The notes beneath the pieces are model-generated. The model was not told the DNA's origin and did no database searches. It saw nothing but the letters and a program-made list of their open reading frames with translations. A DNA stretch of 46,012 nt from Streptomyces yangpuensis (lineage in GTDB: Bacteria; Actinomycetota; Actinomycetes; Streptomycetales; Streptomycetaceae): contig NZ_LBMK01000010.1 in NCBI RefSeq assembly GCF_001005295.1, positions 1 to 46,012 on the forward strand, given 5' to 3'. Position numbers and translations under genes: made by a program. Shown here in pieces: positions 6,282 through 14,652 of this stretch (position 1 is the stretch's first letter; the number at the start of each line of letters is the position of its first letter).

Positions 6282-9118
6282 CCGACGGAGCTGTAGGCCA
6301 CCACACCCCGCAGGAGCGCGTCGACGGCCTTGCGGGCGTTCTTCGCGACCGTGCTGCCGCTGTCGCCGGCGGCCGAGGGGGCCGCCGCCGCGATCTGCCC
6401 GAGCACGTCGATGACCTGCTTGCACCAGCGCACGAAGTCACCGGCCGGCATCTCCGCCTCGCGCAGCACCTCGTCCAGGCTCTTGTCGGAGGCCCACTGG
6501 TACGCCGCCCACGCGAAGCCGAGGTCCGGCTCGCGCTGGCCCACGCCCTCCGCCTGGTTGATGCGGTGCTCCTCCTCCAGCGCGTCGAGCCGGCCCCAGA
6601 TGCGGACCATCTCGCCGAGCGCCACCTTCGCCGCGCCGCCCGGCACCTTCGGCGCGACCGCGTCGTCGGACTGCCGGGCCTCGAACACCAACGCCGAGAC
6701 GCAGGCGGCCAGTTCGGCAGGGCTCAGGCCCTCCCAGATCCTGGCGCGCAGGCATTCGGACGCCAGCAGGTCGAGCTCGCCGTACAGCCGGGCGAGCCGC
6801 TTGCCGTGCACGGTGACCTCGTCCTCGCGCAGGTAGTCCAGCTCGGTCAGCAGGGCGTGGATCCGGTCGAAGGTACGGGCGATGGTGTTCGTCCGGCCCT
6901 CGATCCGCCGCTCCAGCGCCTGCGTGTCCCGCTTGAGCCGGTGGTAGCGCTCCGCCCAGCGGGCGTGGTCCTCGCGCTCGTCGCAGCCGTGGCAGGGGTG
7001 CGCCCGCAGCTCGGTGCGCAGCCTGGCGATCTCGCGGTCGTCGGCGGCCGCGGCCCGGCCGCGGGAGCGCCGCTCCGGGGTGATGTGCCCGGCCTTGCTG
7101 CGCAGCTGGGACGCCAGGTCCCGACGGGACTGCGGTGAGCGGGCGTTGAAGGTCTTCGGGATCCGCATCCGGTCCAGCGCCTCGACCGGGACCGGGAAGT
7201 CGATCGCGGCGAGCCGCTTGACCTGCCGCTCGGCGGTGAGCACCAGCGGGCGCGGGCCCTCCGCGTACTCGTAGCCGCGGCTGCCGTGGACCCGTCCGGC
7301 CGGTACGCCCGGGTCCAGGACCAGCGCGAGCCCGGCGAACTTGCCCGTCGGCACGTGGATGATGTCGCCCGGCTTGAGCTTCTCCAGCGAACTGGCCGCC
7401 TGCACCCGCCGCTGGGCCGCGCCCTGCTTGGCCAGCTCCGTCTCGCGGTCCTTGAGGTCGCGGCGCAGCTGCGCGTACTCCTCGAAGTTACCCAGGTGGC
7501 AGGTCATGCCCTCGCGGTAGCCCTCCAGGCCCTCCTCGTTGCGCTGCACCTGCCGGGAGATCCCGACGACCGAGCGGTCGGCCTGGAACTGTGCGAAGGA
7601 GGTCTCCAGCAGTTCGCGCGAGCGGTGCCGCCCGAACTGGCTGACCAGGTTGACGGCCATGTTGTACGAGGGTTTGAAGCTGGAGCGCAGCGGATACGTA
7701 CGGGTGCCCGCGAGGCCGGCGAGTCCGGCCGGGTCCATGCCCCGCTGCCAGAGCACGACGGCGTGGCCCTCGACGTCGATGCCGCGCCGGCCGGCCCGGC
7801 CGGTCAGCTGCGTGTACTCGCCGGGGGTGATGTCGGCGTGCTGCTCACCGTTCCACTTGACCAGCTTCTCCAGGATCACCGTGCGCGCGGGCATGTTGAT
7901 GCCGAGCGCCAGGGTCTCGGTGGCGAAGACGGCCTTGACCAGACCACGGACGAAGAGCTCCTCCACGACCTCCTTGAAGGTCGGGAGCATGCCGGCGTGG
8001 TGCGCGGCGATGCCCCGCTCCAGGCCTTCGAGCCACTCGTAGTAGCCCAGGACGTGCAGGTCCTCGGTGGGGATGGCGGCGGTGCGGGCCTCGACCAGCT
8101 CACGGACCTTCAGCCGCGCAGCCTCGTCGTTGAGCCGCAGCCCCGCGAACAGGCACTGCTGGACGGCGGCCTCGCAGCCGGCCCGGCTGAAGATGAAGTT
8201 GATGGCGGGCAGCAGCCCGTCGTTGTCGAGGCGGGCGATGACCTCGAGGCGGGACGGGGTCCAGATCCGGCCGCGGGAGCGCCGCTCGCGCTCGCGGTCG
8301 GCCTCGCGGATCATCTTGCCGCGCCGCCGGTCCTTCGGGCTGTAGCTGCGGCTGTTCTCCTCGCGGGCCATGCGCAGCAGGTCGGGGTTGACCTCCCGGC
8401 GCGCGGAGCCGCGGCCGCCGTGGTCGGACTCCTCCTCGAAGAGGTCGTAAATCCGGCGGCCGGCCATGACGTGCTGCCACAGCGGTACGGGCCGCTCCTC
8501 GGAGACGATCACCTCGGTGTCGCCGCGCACGGTGTCCAGCCAGTCGCCGAACTCCTCGGCGTTGGACACGGTGGCGGAGAGGGAGACCAGGGTCACCGAC
8601 TCGGGGAGGTGAATGATCACTTCCTCCCAGACGGCTCCGCGGAACCGGTCGGAGAGGTAGTGGACCTCGTCCATCACGACGTAACCGAGGCCGAGGAGGG
8701 ACTGGGAGCCCGCATACAGCATGTTGCGGAGCACCTCGGTGGTCATCACGACCACCGGCGCCTCGGAGTTGACGCTGTTGTCGCCGGTCAGCAGGCCGAC
8801 CTTGTCGGCGCCGTAGCGCTTGACGAGGTCGGCGTACTTCTGGTTCGAGAGCGCCTTGATCGGCGTCGTGTAGAAGCACTTGCGGCCCTGGGCGAGGGCC
8901 AGGTGCACGGCGAACTCGCCGACAATGGTCTTGCCCGAGCCGGTCGGGGCGGCGACGAGGACGCCCTTGCCGGCCTCCAGCGCCTTGCATGCCTCCACCT
9001 GGTACGGATCCAGGTCGAAGTCGTACATCTCGCGGAAGGGGGCCAGGGCGGTGGCCTCTTCGGCGGCGCGGATCCGGGCAGCGGCGTACCGCTCGGCGGG
9101 TGAGAGTTCTTCGGTCAT
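6278..9118 (-). CDS. helY: DEAD/DEAH-box helicase, Ski2/Mtr4-like (HelY)
   Basis: The protein of 946 residues has the Walker A motif APTGSGKT near the N-terminus, TTPIKALSNQKY (Ia), DEVHYL as the DEVH box, SATVSN (motif III) and LTGRAGRRGID (motif VI). These mark the Ski2-like superfamily 2 RNA helicases. The C-terminal half is an Mtr4-type helical region with CHGCDEREDHARW and ends in a helical bundle. In mycobacteria HelY lies next to tatC-tatA-pafC-pafB-pafA, the order seen here with a lipid kinase inserted. I choose the ATG at 9118 (MTEELSPAERYAAAR) over a TTG at 9151. A role in RNA turnover is inferred from the family. Confidence 0.92.
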   Translation of the reverse strand: MTEELSPAERYAAARIRAAEEATALAPFREMYDFDLDPYQVEACKALEAGKGVLVAAPTGSGKTIVGEFAVHLALAQGRKCFYTTPIKALSNQKYADLVKRYGADKVGLLTGDNSVNSEAPVVVMTTEVLRNMLYAGSQSLLGLGYVVMDEVHYLSDRFRGAVWEEVIIHLPESVTLVSLSATVSNAEEFGDWLDTVRGDTEVIVSEERPVPLWQHVMAGRRIYDLFEEESDHGGRGSARREVNPDLLRMAREENSRSYSPKDRRRGKMIREADRERERRSRGRIWTPSRLEVIARLDNDGLLPAINFIFSRAGCEAAVQQCLFAGLRLNDEAARLKVRELVEARTAAIPTEDLHVLGYYEWLEGLERGIAAHHAGMLPTFKEVVEELFVRGLVKAVFATETLALGINMPARTVILEKLVKWNGEQHADITPGEYTQLTGRAGRRGIDVEGHAVVLWQRGMDPAGLAGLAGTRTYPLRSSFKPSYNMAVNLVSQFGRHRSRELLETSFAQFQADRSVVGISRQVQRNEEGLEGYREGMTCHLGNFEEYAQLRRDLKDRETELAKQGAAQRRVQAASSLEKLKPGDIIHVPTGKFAGLALVLDPGVPAGRVHGSRGYEYAEGPRPLVLTAERQVKRLAAIDFPVPVEALDRMRIPKTFNARSPQSRRDLASQLRSKAGHITPERRSRGRAAAADDREIARLRTELRAHPCHGCDEREDHARWAERYHRLKRDTQALERRIEGRTNTIARTFDRIHALLTELDYLREDEVTVHGKRLARLYGELDLLASECLRARIWEGLSPAELAACVSALVFEARQSDDAVAPKVPGGAAKVALGEMVRIWGRLDALEEEHRINQAEGVGQREPDLGFAWAAYQWASDKSLDEVLREAEMPAGDFVRWCKQVIDVLGQIAAAAPSAAGDSGSTVAKNARKAVDALLRGVVAYSSVG

Positions 9119-9164
9119 CTTGCTGTCGAGCCTACCCGCCGGGTCTGACAACAGTCGCGATCAT

Positions 9165-10052
9165 TTATGTGAGGAGCCGGACCGCCCCGGGCACGCACTC
9201 GGCGGTCACCGGGAGGGGCCCGAGGGGCTCCCCGTCGGCGTACGCGGTCAGCCCGGGCGACTCCAGGGTGATCTTCCGGGCGCGGTGGACGCTCACCTTC
9301 GGGTGGGTGACGTGTCCGCCCCGGTAGACCTGCGGGAACACCGTCAGCAGGGTGGCCCGGCCGCAGTCGCCGACGACCGTGACGTCGAAGAGGCCGTCGT
9401 CGGGTGCTGCGTCCGGGCAGATGCGCATGCCGCCGCCGTAGGAGGAGCCGTTGCCGACGGCCACCAGCGTGGCCTCGGTCTCGATCACCGGGCCGTCGTC
9501 GAGGGTGATGCGGTAGGGGAAGGGCCGGAAGGCGGCCAGTTCCGCGATCATCGCCAGGTCGTACTTGAAGCGGCCGGCCGGCAGCCGCATCCGGTTGCCG
9601 CGGTCGTTGACCTTCGAGTCGAAGCCGGAGCACAGCACGGTCCCGTACCAGGTGCTGCCTACGCGACCGAGGTCGACGTCGCGGATCCGGCCCTCCTTGA
9701 GCGCCTCGGCGGCCAGCCGGGCCGCCCTCGCGGGATCGCGTACGGGCAGTCCCGTGGCCCGGGCGAAGTCGTTGCCGGTGCCGACCGCGACCACGCCGAG
9801 CGGCACCGGGGTGCCGGCGAGCGCCTGGAGCGCCAGGGAGACCATGCCGTCGCCGCCCACCGCGACCACTGCGCCGGTGCCCTCGCGGACCGCGCCGGTC
9901 AGCCGGGCCAGCGCGTCGGGTGCGTCGGCGCCCACCAGGGTCCGTACGGAGAAGCCTGCCGCCCGCAGAGCGGAAGCGGCCGGCTGCGCGGCGTGCGCGC
10001 CCCGGCCGCGTCCCGCGGTGGGATTGACGAAGAGGGTGACCTCGTAGCTCAC
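9165..10052 (-). CDS. Diacylglycerol kinase-family lipid kinase
   Basis: The 295-residue protein has the DAGK catalytic signature: NPTAGRGRGAHA near the N-terminus, VVAVGGDGMVSLALQAL as the GGDG nucleotide loop, and GVVAVGTGNDFARATGLP. The C-terminal beta domain contains ADGEPLGPLPV, usual for the YegS/DgkB group. It phosphorylates a lipid, perhaps diacylglycerol or a related glycolipid; the substrate is not readable. The start is a GTG at 10052 with a weak ribosome site. It lies 46 bp upstream of the helicase start and 75 bp after tatC, so it may share their transcript, though a GC-rich hairpin separates it from tatC. Confidence 0.9.
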   Translation of the reverse strand: MSYEVTLFVNPTAGRGRGAHAAQPAASALRAAGFSVRTLVGADAPDALARLTGAVREGTGAVVAVGGDGMVSLALQALAGTPVPLGVVAVGTGNDFARATGLPVRDPARAARLAAEALKEGRIRDVDLGRVGSTWYGTVLCSGFDSKVNDRGNRMRLPAGRFKYDLAMIAELAAFRPFPYRITLDDGPVIETEATLVAVGNGSSYGGGMRICPDAAPDDGLFDVTVVGDCGRATLLTVFPQVYRGGHVTHPKVSVHRARKITLESPGLTAYADGEPLGPLPVTAECVPGAVRLLT

Positions 10053-10090
10053 TCCCGGGAATGTACCGGAGCCCGTCCGCGGGTCCGGGG

Positions 10091-10121
10091 CGCCCCGGGG
10101 CCCCCCGGCGGGGCCGGGGCG
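10091..10121 (-). terminator. GC-rich hairpin after tatC
   Basis: CGCCCCGG and CCGGGGCG form 8-bp arms seven bases downstream of the tatC stop. There is no T-tract, as is usual in Streptomyces. It may end or weaken transcription before the lipid kinase gene. Confidence 0.45.
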
Positions 10122-10127
10122 TATCCG

Positions 10128-11093
10128 TCAGGTGGCGTCGTCGTACCCGTTGATCCGCCGGCGTCCGCCGTCGTCCTGTCCGGGCAGCGCGGCGGGGGCC
10201 TGGACGGTGTCCAGCCGGCCGATCGGCTCGGGGGTGAGGTCGAGCTGCGAGGCCTCGTCGTCGCTGAGGCCCGCGTCGGGGTCGTTGCGGCGGCGCCGGC
10301 GGTCGTTGAGGAGGCAGAGGCCGACGGCCGCGAAGTAGAGGGCCACGATGGGCAGGGCCAGGGCGAGCATGGTCGGCGGGTCACCGGTGGGCGTCGCGAA
10401 GGCGGCGAAGACCGTGATGCCGAGGACCATGCCCCGCCACCAGCCGGCGAGGCGCTTGCCCGTGAGCACTCCGGTGAAGTTCAGCAGGATCAGCAGCAGC
10501 GGCAGCTCGAAGGCCAGACCGAAGACGATCACCATGCGGGTGACCAGGTCGAGGTAGTCGTCGACCGGCAGCAGGTTGCGCGCGTGGTCGGGCGTGAACT
10601 CGAGCATGATCATCGCGGTCTGCGGGAGGATCTTGTACGCGAGCACGGCGCCGGCCATGAACAGGGGCGCTCCGACCGCGACGAAGCTGCGCGCGTACTT
10701 CTTCTCGTGGCTGTGCAGCCCGGGCGCGGCGAACGCCCACAGCTGGTAGAGCCACACCGGTGCGGAGAGCACGACACCGGCCATCAGCGAGACCTTGAGG
10801 GCGATCGAGAACGCCGAGATCAGGCCGTTCACGGTCATGTCGGCGCAGGGGCGCCCGTTGCGCTGGGTCACCACCCCGTTGGTGCAGCCGACGGAGTCCA
10901 GCATCGGCTTCAACAGGAAGTTGATGATGTCCCGGTAGAAGAAGGCCGCGACGATCGTGATGACGAGGATCGCCAGGACCGACTTCAGCAGGCGGTTACG
11001 CAGTTCGCGCAGGTGCTCGACGAGAGGCATGCGCCCTTCGGCGTCCTTTGCCTTTCGCTCCGGCTTCTCCTGCTTGCGGGCAGACTTGAGCAA
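10128..11093 (-). CDS. tatC: Sec-independent protein translocase TatC
   Basis: TatC is the multi-spanning receptor for twin-arginine signal peptides. The 321-residue protein shows the conserved N-terminal MPLVEHLRELRNRLLKS, with the signal-peptide-contacting HLRELR, then six hydrophobic segments and FAAPGLHSHEKKY. The C-terminal tail of about 70 residues after the last membrane segment is polar and arginine-rich, and is longer than in E. coli. Translation appears to begin at a TTG (11093), because MLKSARKQEK matches relatives as I remember them and AAGGGACG precedes it. It follows tatA by 47 bp, so the two form a tatAC operon. Confidence 0.96.
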   Translation of the reverse strand: MLKSARKQEKPERKAKDAEGRMPLVEHLRELRNRLLKSVLAILVITIVAAFFYRDIINFLLKPMLDSVGCTNGVVTQRNGRPCADMTVNGLISAFSIALKVSLMAGVVLSAPVWLYQLWAFAAPGLHSHEKKYARSFVAVGAPLFMAGAVLAYKILPQTAMIMLEFTPDHARNLLPVDDYLDLVTRMVIVFGLAFELPLLLILLNFTGVLTGKRLAGWWRGMVLGITVFAAFATPTGDPPTMLALALPIVALYFAAVGLCLLNDRRRRRNDPDAGLSDDEASQLDLTPEPIGRLDTVQAPAALPGQDDGGRRRINGYDDAT

Positions 11094-11140
11094 CCCACGT
11101 CCCTTGTCTCGTTGCAGATGACTGGCGTGACGGGCGTCCG

Positions 11141-11434
11141 TCAGCCCTGGGCGGTGCGGTTCGGCTCGCTGACCGGCCGGGAGCTGGTGACGTCACCGGG
11201 TGCCGCCTGGATGGTGCGCGGGGCGACCGGCTGCTGCGCGGAGGCGTCGGCGGCCGGGGCGGCGGCCGCGTCGTCGGACTCGCCGTCCTTCTTCATGGCC
11301 TTGGCCTCGCTCTTGAGGATGCGGGCCGACTTGCCGAGGGAGCGGGCCATGTCGGGGAGCTTCTTGGCGCCGAACAGCAGGATGATGACTCCGAGAATGA
11401 CGAAGATTTCCCAACCCCTGAGGTTGCCGAACAT
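11141..11434 (-). CDS. tatA: Sec-independent protein translocase TatA
   Basis: The 97-residue protein has one N-terminal membrane helix (GWEIFVILGVIILLFGAKKL) followed by the FGAKKLPDMARSLGKSARIL hinge and amphipathic helix that define TatA. A charged, alanine-rich tail follows. TatA oligomers form the transport path recruited by TatC. The ATG at 11434 is preceded by AAGGAAG. The Phe-Gly before the lysine pair is intact. It is the first gene of the tat pair. Confidence 0.96.
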   Translation of the reverse strand: MFGNLRGWEIFVILGVIILLFGAKKLPDMARSLGKSARILKSEAKAMKKDGESDDAAAAPAADASAQQPVAPRTIQAAPGDVTSSRPVSEPNRTAQG

Positions 11435-11503
11435 AGGTATCTTCCTTTTCTCCGAGGTTCACAGCACACCGGACACGGGCGCCTGGGACTGTCTCTACCG
11501 AGG

Positions 11504-11534
11504 ATCGTAACCCCAGGGGGTAAACGCCCGGCAA
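11504..11534 (-). promoter_or_regulatory. tatA: Candidate tatAC promoter
   Basis: On the minus strand TTGCCG (11534-11529) and TACGAT (11509-11504) are separated by 19 bp, close to the vegetative TTGnnn-N18-TAnnnT pattern. This lies about 70 bp before the tatA start. The call rests on sequence resemblance only. Confidence 0.4.
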
Positions 11535-11603
11535 TCCCCCGGCATACCCCGGCTTGCGTCCTGGCCTGTTGTCAACCCCCCGGTCACACGGCTTTCTCGT
11601 TCG

Positions 11604-11804
11604 TCACGGCCGTACGTCGTGGCCCGCTCGCGCCAGCCCCGCCGCCTCCCGCTCCAGGTCGGCCGACGCGGCGCCGATCCGCCGGCCGGCCAGCGCCACC
11701 TCCGCGGAGAGCCGGCGCACCTCCGTGTACACGCGCACGGCGAGCACGGCGAGCACGGCCACTCCGATAAAGCCCAGGACAATTGCGAACATCGGCCACA
11801 GCAT
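11604..11804 (-). CDS. Small single-span membrane protein, unknown function
   Basis: This 66-residue protein has one N-terminal hydrophobic helix (FAIVLGFIGVAVLAVLAVRV) followed by an arginine- and alanine-rich helix (RRLSAEVALAGRRIGAASAD) that may form a short coiled coil. It starts at an ATG (11804), 27 bp after the zinc-ribbon gene, and lies upstream of tatA on the same strand. The layout TM plus cytoplasmic helix resembles TatB/TatA in outline, but it lacks the Phe-Gly hinge, so I do not call it a Tat component. I do not recognise a family. Codon use is normal for the region, which supports a real gene. Confidence 0.65.
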   Translation of the reverse strand: MLWPMFAIVLGFIGVAVLAVLAVRVYTEVRRLSAEVALAGRRIGAASADLEREAAGLARAGHDVRP

Positions 11805-11831
11805 GGGGCCGAGCCTAGGCCACCGGCCGCC

Positions 11832-12059
11832 TCAGATGCTGCGCAGGGTGCTGACGCCGCCGCCGGTCAGCAGCTCCACGATGCGGTCGCCGGCCGGCTT
11901 GCGGACGGCGGCACCGCATTCAGGACACGTGAAGGAGTAGAACGTGGCCCTGCGGCTGCCGCCGATGGCCAGCCGCAGGGCGCCTGCGTCCAGCTCGAAG
12001 CGGGCGCGGCACTCGGGACAGGAGGCCTTGAAGGCGACCGGCCCGGACGTTGGAGACAT
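11832..12059 (-). CDS. Two-CPEC zinc-ribbon protein, unknown function
   Basis: The 75-residue protein contains two identical CPEC knuckles, at residues 14-17 and 45-48, separated by 27 residues. This makes a likely four-cysteine zinc ribbon of about 38 residues, with a short C-terminal helix (RIVELLTGGGV). The ATG at 12059 is 14 bp downstream of pafC, so it is very probably co-transcribed with pafB and pafC. Zinc ribbons of this size bind nucleic acid or protein. A link to PafBC is suggested only by position. Confidence 0.75.
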   Translation of the reverse strand: MSPTSGPVAFKASCPECRARFELDAGALRLAIGGSRRATFYSFTCPECGAAVRKPAGDRIVELLTGGGVSTLRSI

Positions 12060-12073
12060 CGACCGCGCTCCCC

Positions 12074-13042
12074 TCAGACCTGTTCCCCGTACCCCGCGAG
12101 GGCTTCCCGGGCGGCGCTGCGCGCGCTGTCCGCCAGCTCGGCGGGGGCCACGATCCGCCCCTCCCGGCCCAGCCGCAGCGCGAGACGGCGCAGCGAGCCC
12201 GGGTCGGGGGTGCGCAGCGTGATGCGCAGGCCACCGTCCGCGAGCTCCTCGGCGCTGTCGTGCGGGTAGTACTCGGCGACCCAGCGTCCGCCGGGGCCGA
12301 CCTCGACGACGACCTCCGGGTCCTCGGCGGACGGCTGGACGAGGCCCTCGGACAGGTCGCGCGGCTCGATGGCGGGCGGTTCCGCCCGCTCGTCCAGCAG
12401 CCGGATTTCGGCCACCCGGTCGAGCCGGAAGGTGCGCCGGGCCTCGGAGAGGTGGCACCAGCCCTCCATGTAGGTGTGCCCCACCGCGAAGAGCCGGATG
12501 GGGTCGACCTCGCGCTCGGTGAGCTCGTCACGGGCCGGCGAGTAGTAGCGCAGCCACAGCCGCCGGCGTTCCGCGATGGCCCGGTCGACGTCCGCGAAGA
12601 CCCCGCCCTCGGACTCGAAGGTCACCGACAGCCGGGAGCTGGCCCCGGCCGCCTCACCGGCGGCCGCCTCCAGCTTCGCGGTGGCCCGCAGCAGGGCGTC
12701 CCGGTCGCTCTCCCGCAGCCCCGGCAGTGTCGCCACCGCGCGCGCGGCGACGAGCAGCGCGGTCGCCTCGTCTGCGGCCAGCCGCAGCGGCTCGGCGGTG
12801 GATTCTCCCGAGGCGTCCGGATTGCGCCACCAGATGCGCTCCCCGTCGGTGTCGATGTCGAGCAGGTCCCCGCCCCGGAAGCTGGTGCCGCACATGGGCA
12901 GCACGTCGAGGTCCGAGATCAGCTCGTCCTCGGTGATGCCGAAGGCGCGGGCGACGTCGGCGACGTGCGCACCCGGGCGCTCGCGCAAGTACGTCACCAG
13001 GGACAGCATCCGGCGGGTCTGGTCGATGGCGTTGGCAGCCAT
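12074..13042 (-). CDS. pafC: WYL-domain transcriptional regulator PafC
   Basis: The 322-residue protein has an N-terminal winged helix (TRRMLSLVTYLRERPGAHVA, then ITEDELISDLDVL), a WYL domain with RRRLWLRYYSPARDE and EVDPIRLFAVGHTYMEGWC, and a C-terminal extension domain. In mycobacteria PafB and PafC act together to activate RecA-independent DNA damage genes. The start is the ATG at 13042 with GGGGGAG about 10 bp upstream; upstream residues in this frame are not protein-like. It lies 105 bp after pafB on the same strand, close to pafA. The pafB-pafC order and family are conserved; the regulon in this organism is not visible. Confidence 0.92.
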   Translation of the reverse strand: MAANAIDQTRRMLSLVTYLRERPGAHVADVARAFGITEDELISDLDVLPMCGTSFRGGDLLDIDTDGERIWWRNPDASGESTAEPLRLAADEATALLVAARAVATLPGLRESDRDALLRATAKLEAAAGEAAGASSRLSVTFESEGGVFADVDRAIAERRRLWLRYYSPARDELTEREVDPIRLFAVGHTYMEGWCHLSEARRTFRLDRVAEIRLLDERAEPPAIEPRDLSEGLVQPSAEDPEVVVEVGPGGRWVAEYYPHDSAEELADGGLRITLRTPDPGSLRRLALRLGREGRIVAPAELADSARSAAREALAGYGEQV

Positions 13043-13147
13043 GCTGGTACGTCTCCCCCTCAGGGCACGTCTGTGGATGTCGCGGTGATCAATGGTGCGG
13101 CGTCGCGCGGACCGGCCCCGCACCGCGGGCAGTACCCGGAAAGCGTG

Positions 13148-14104
13148 TCAGGCCCCGGCCACGGCCCGCAGCCGGTCGACCACGTCCGCCCGCAGATCGG
13201 CGGGACCGACCACGACGACGTCGGGGCCGAACTCCACCAGCCAGGCGTCGAGCCCGTGCCCGTAGGGGATCTCCAGCTCGTCCCAGCCGTCAGCGCCCTC
13301 GCGGACCGCCGTGGCCTTGGCCCGCAGCGGGTAGCCGGCCCCGGCCCGCAGCCGGATCAGCGCGGACCGGTCCGCGCTCTCCCCGGCCCAGCTCGCCACG
13401 GTCTCCCGTACGGTCACCACGTCCGGCACCTCCGCGGTGTACTTCGCCGCGCGCGAGCGGACCTTCCCGGTGATCCGCGAGAGCCGGAACACCCGCTCCG
13501 CCCCCCGGTCGCGGTCGAAGCCGGCCAGGTACCAGTGGCCGCGCCAGCACTCCAGCGCCCAGGGCTCCACCTGACGGGTCTCGGGCCGGGCCGCGGTCGA
13601 CTTGCGGTAGTCGAAGACCACCGGCCGACGGTCCCGGCAGGCCAGCATCAGCGGTTCGAAGGCCGCCTCGTGGACCGGGATCCGCGGTTCGATGGCGCTG
13701 GACTGACCCTCGTACGGGTTGTCGGCCTCCGGCATCCCGCCCGCCCGCAGCTTCTGCAGGGCGCCACTGGCGGCTCCCGCGAGGCGGGCCTGCTGCCAGA
13801 CCTTGGCCGCCAGCCCCAGAGCCGCGGCCTCCTCCGCGTCGAGGGAGACCGGGGGCAGCCGGTTGCTGTCCCGGCGGGCCAGGTAGCCCGTCTCCCCCTC
13901 CAGGTTCTCCACCGTCTCGATCACCAGACCGAGTTCACGCAGGTCGTCCTTGTCCCGCTCGAACATGCGGTTGAAGGACTCGTCGTTGCCGGCTTCCATG
14001 TAGGCCTCGATCGAACCGCGCAACTCGCGCTTGCTCAGCGGCCGGCGGGTCCCCAGCAGACACAGCGCCAGATTCATCAGACGCTCGGCCTTGGCAATCG
14101 CCAT
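13148..14104 (-). CDS. pafB: WYL-domain transcriptional regulator PafB
   Basis: The 318-residue protein starts MAIAKAERLMNLALCLLGTR and has a winged helix (RELRGSIEAYMEAGNDESF), the WYL core (RRPVVFDYRKSTAARPETRQ, then ALECWRGHWYLAGFDRDRG) and a C-terminal domain. It is the usual partner of PafC, the pair sensing DNA damage, perhaps through a nucleic-acid ligand of the WYL domains as proposed in mycobacteria. The ATG at 14104 follows GGAAGGG. A strong terminator separates it from the FKBP gene upstream, so pafBC are probably transcribed from their own promoter in the 14105-14172 gap. Confidence 0.92.
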   Translation of the reverse strand: MAIAKAERLMNLALCLLGTRRPLSKRELRGSIEAYMEAGNDESFNRMFERDKDDLRELGLVIETVENLEGETGYLARRDSNRLPPVSLDAEEAAALGLAAKVWQQARLAGAASGALQKLRAGGMPEADNPYEGQSSAIEPRIPVHEAAFEPLMLACRDRRPVVFDYRKSTAARPETRQVEPWALECWRGHWYLAGFDRDRGAERVFRLSRITGKVRSRAAKYTAEVPDVVTVRETVASWAGESADRSALIRLRAGAGYPLRAKATAVREGADGWDELEIPYGHGLDAWLVEFGPDVVVVGPADLRADVVDRLRAVAGA

Positions 14105-14172
14105 CGACGCCCTTCCCCCCGTTCTCGACACACACTCGTGACCGTTGACCGTACCGCCCCGGCGGTCCCGGA

Positions 14173-14208
14173 CAAAAAGCGAGGGCCCCCGCCTCACGGC
14201 GGGGGCCC
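14173..14208 (-). terminator. Rho-independent terminator after the FKBP gene
   Basis: GGGCCCCCGCC (14183-14193) and GGCGGGGGCCC (14198-14208) form an 11-bp perfect stem with a four-base loop. Read on the minus strand, the stem is followed by a TTTTT run (14178-14174). It ends the FKBP transcript 24 bp after its stop and isolates pafB. Confidence 0.88.
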
Positions 14209-14232
14209 CTGCACTGCTCACGGATGTTCCGT

Positions 14233-14613
14233 TCAGCCGACCTTGACCAGGTCGCAGACGAAGATCAGCGTCTCGCCCGGGGCGATCGCACCGCCCGCGC
14301 CACGGTCGCCGTAGGCCAGGTCGGCCGGGATGACCAGCTTGCGGCGGCCGCCGACCTTCATGCCCTGGACACCCTGGTCCCAGCCGGCGATGACCTGACC
14401 GACGCCGAGCTGGAACTGGAGCGCGGAACCGCGGTTCCACGAAGCGTCGAACTCCTCACCGGTGGAGAAGGCCACACCCACGTAGTGGACGGAGACACGG
14501 TCGCCGGCCTTGGCCTCGGCACCGTCGCCCAGCCAGATGTCCTCCTTGACCAGCGTGGTCGGGGCCGGGCCCTCGGGGAAGTCGATCTCGGGCTTTTCGA
14601 GCTTGTCGCTCAC
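14233..14613 (-). CDS. FKBP-type peptidyl-prolyl isomerase (cytoplasmic)
   Basis: The 126-residue protein is a single FKBP domain with VSVHYVGVAFSTGEEFDASW, VIAGWDQGVQGMKVGGRRKL and VIPADLAYGDRG, all standard FK506-binding residues. It has no signal peptide, so it should act on proline bonds in cytoplasmic proteins. The start is a GTG at 14613 (VSDKLEKPEID) with GAGGAGC eight bases upstream; the earlier in-frame ATG would put the ribosome site inside the gene. It lies 39 bp downstream of a lipoprotein FKBP gene, so a cytoplasmic and an exported isomerase are made from one transcript. Confidence 0.94.
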   Translation of the reverse strand: MSDKLEKPEIDFPEGPAPTTLVKEDIWLGDGAEAKAGDRVSVHYVGVAFSTGEEFDASWNRGSALQFQLGVGQVIAGWDQGVQGMKVGGRRKLVIPADLAYGDRGAGGAIAPGETLIFVCDLVKVG

Positions 14614-14652
14614 GGAACTGCTCCTCAAACTATGTGGACAACCGGGACAGTC

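Noticed and set aside
8448..8450. Possible TTA codon in the helicase gene
   Set aside because: The TTA triplet spans two codons (ATT TAC), so it is out of frame.
11570..11575. Perfect TTGACA (minus strand) upstream of tatA
   Set aside because: No -10-like hexamer lies at 16-19 bp from it; the nearest TATG sequence is 22 bp away.
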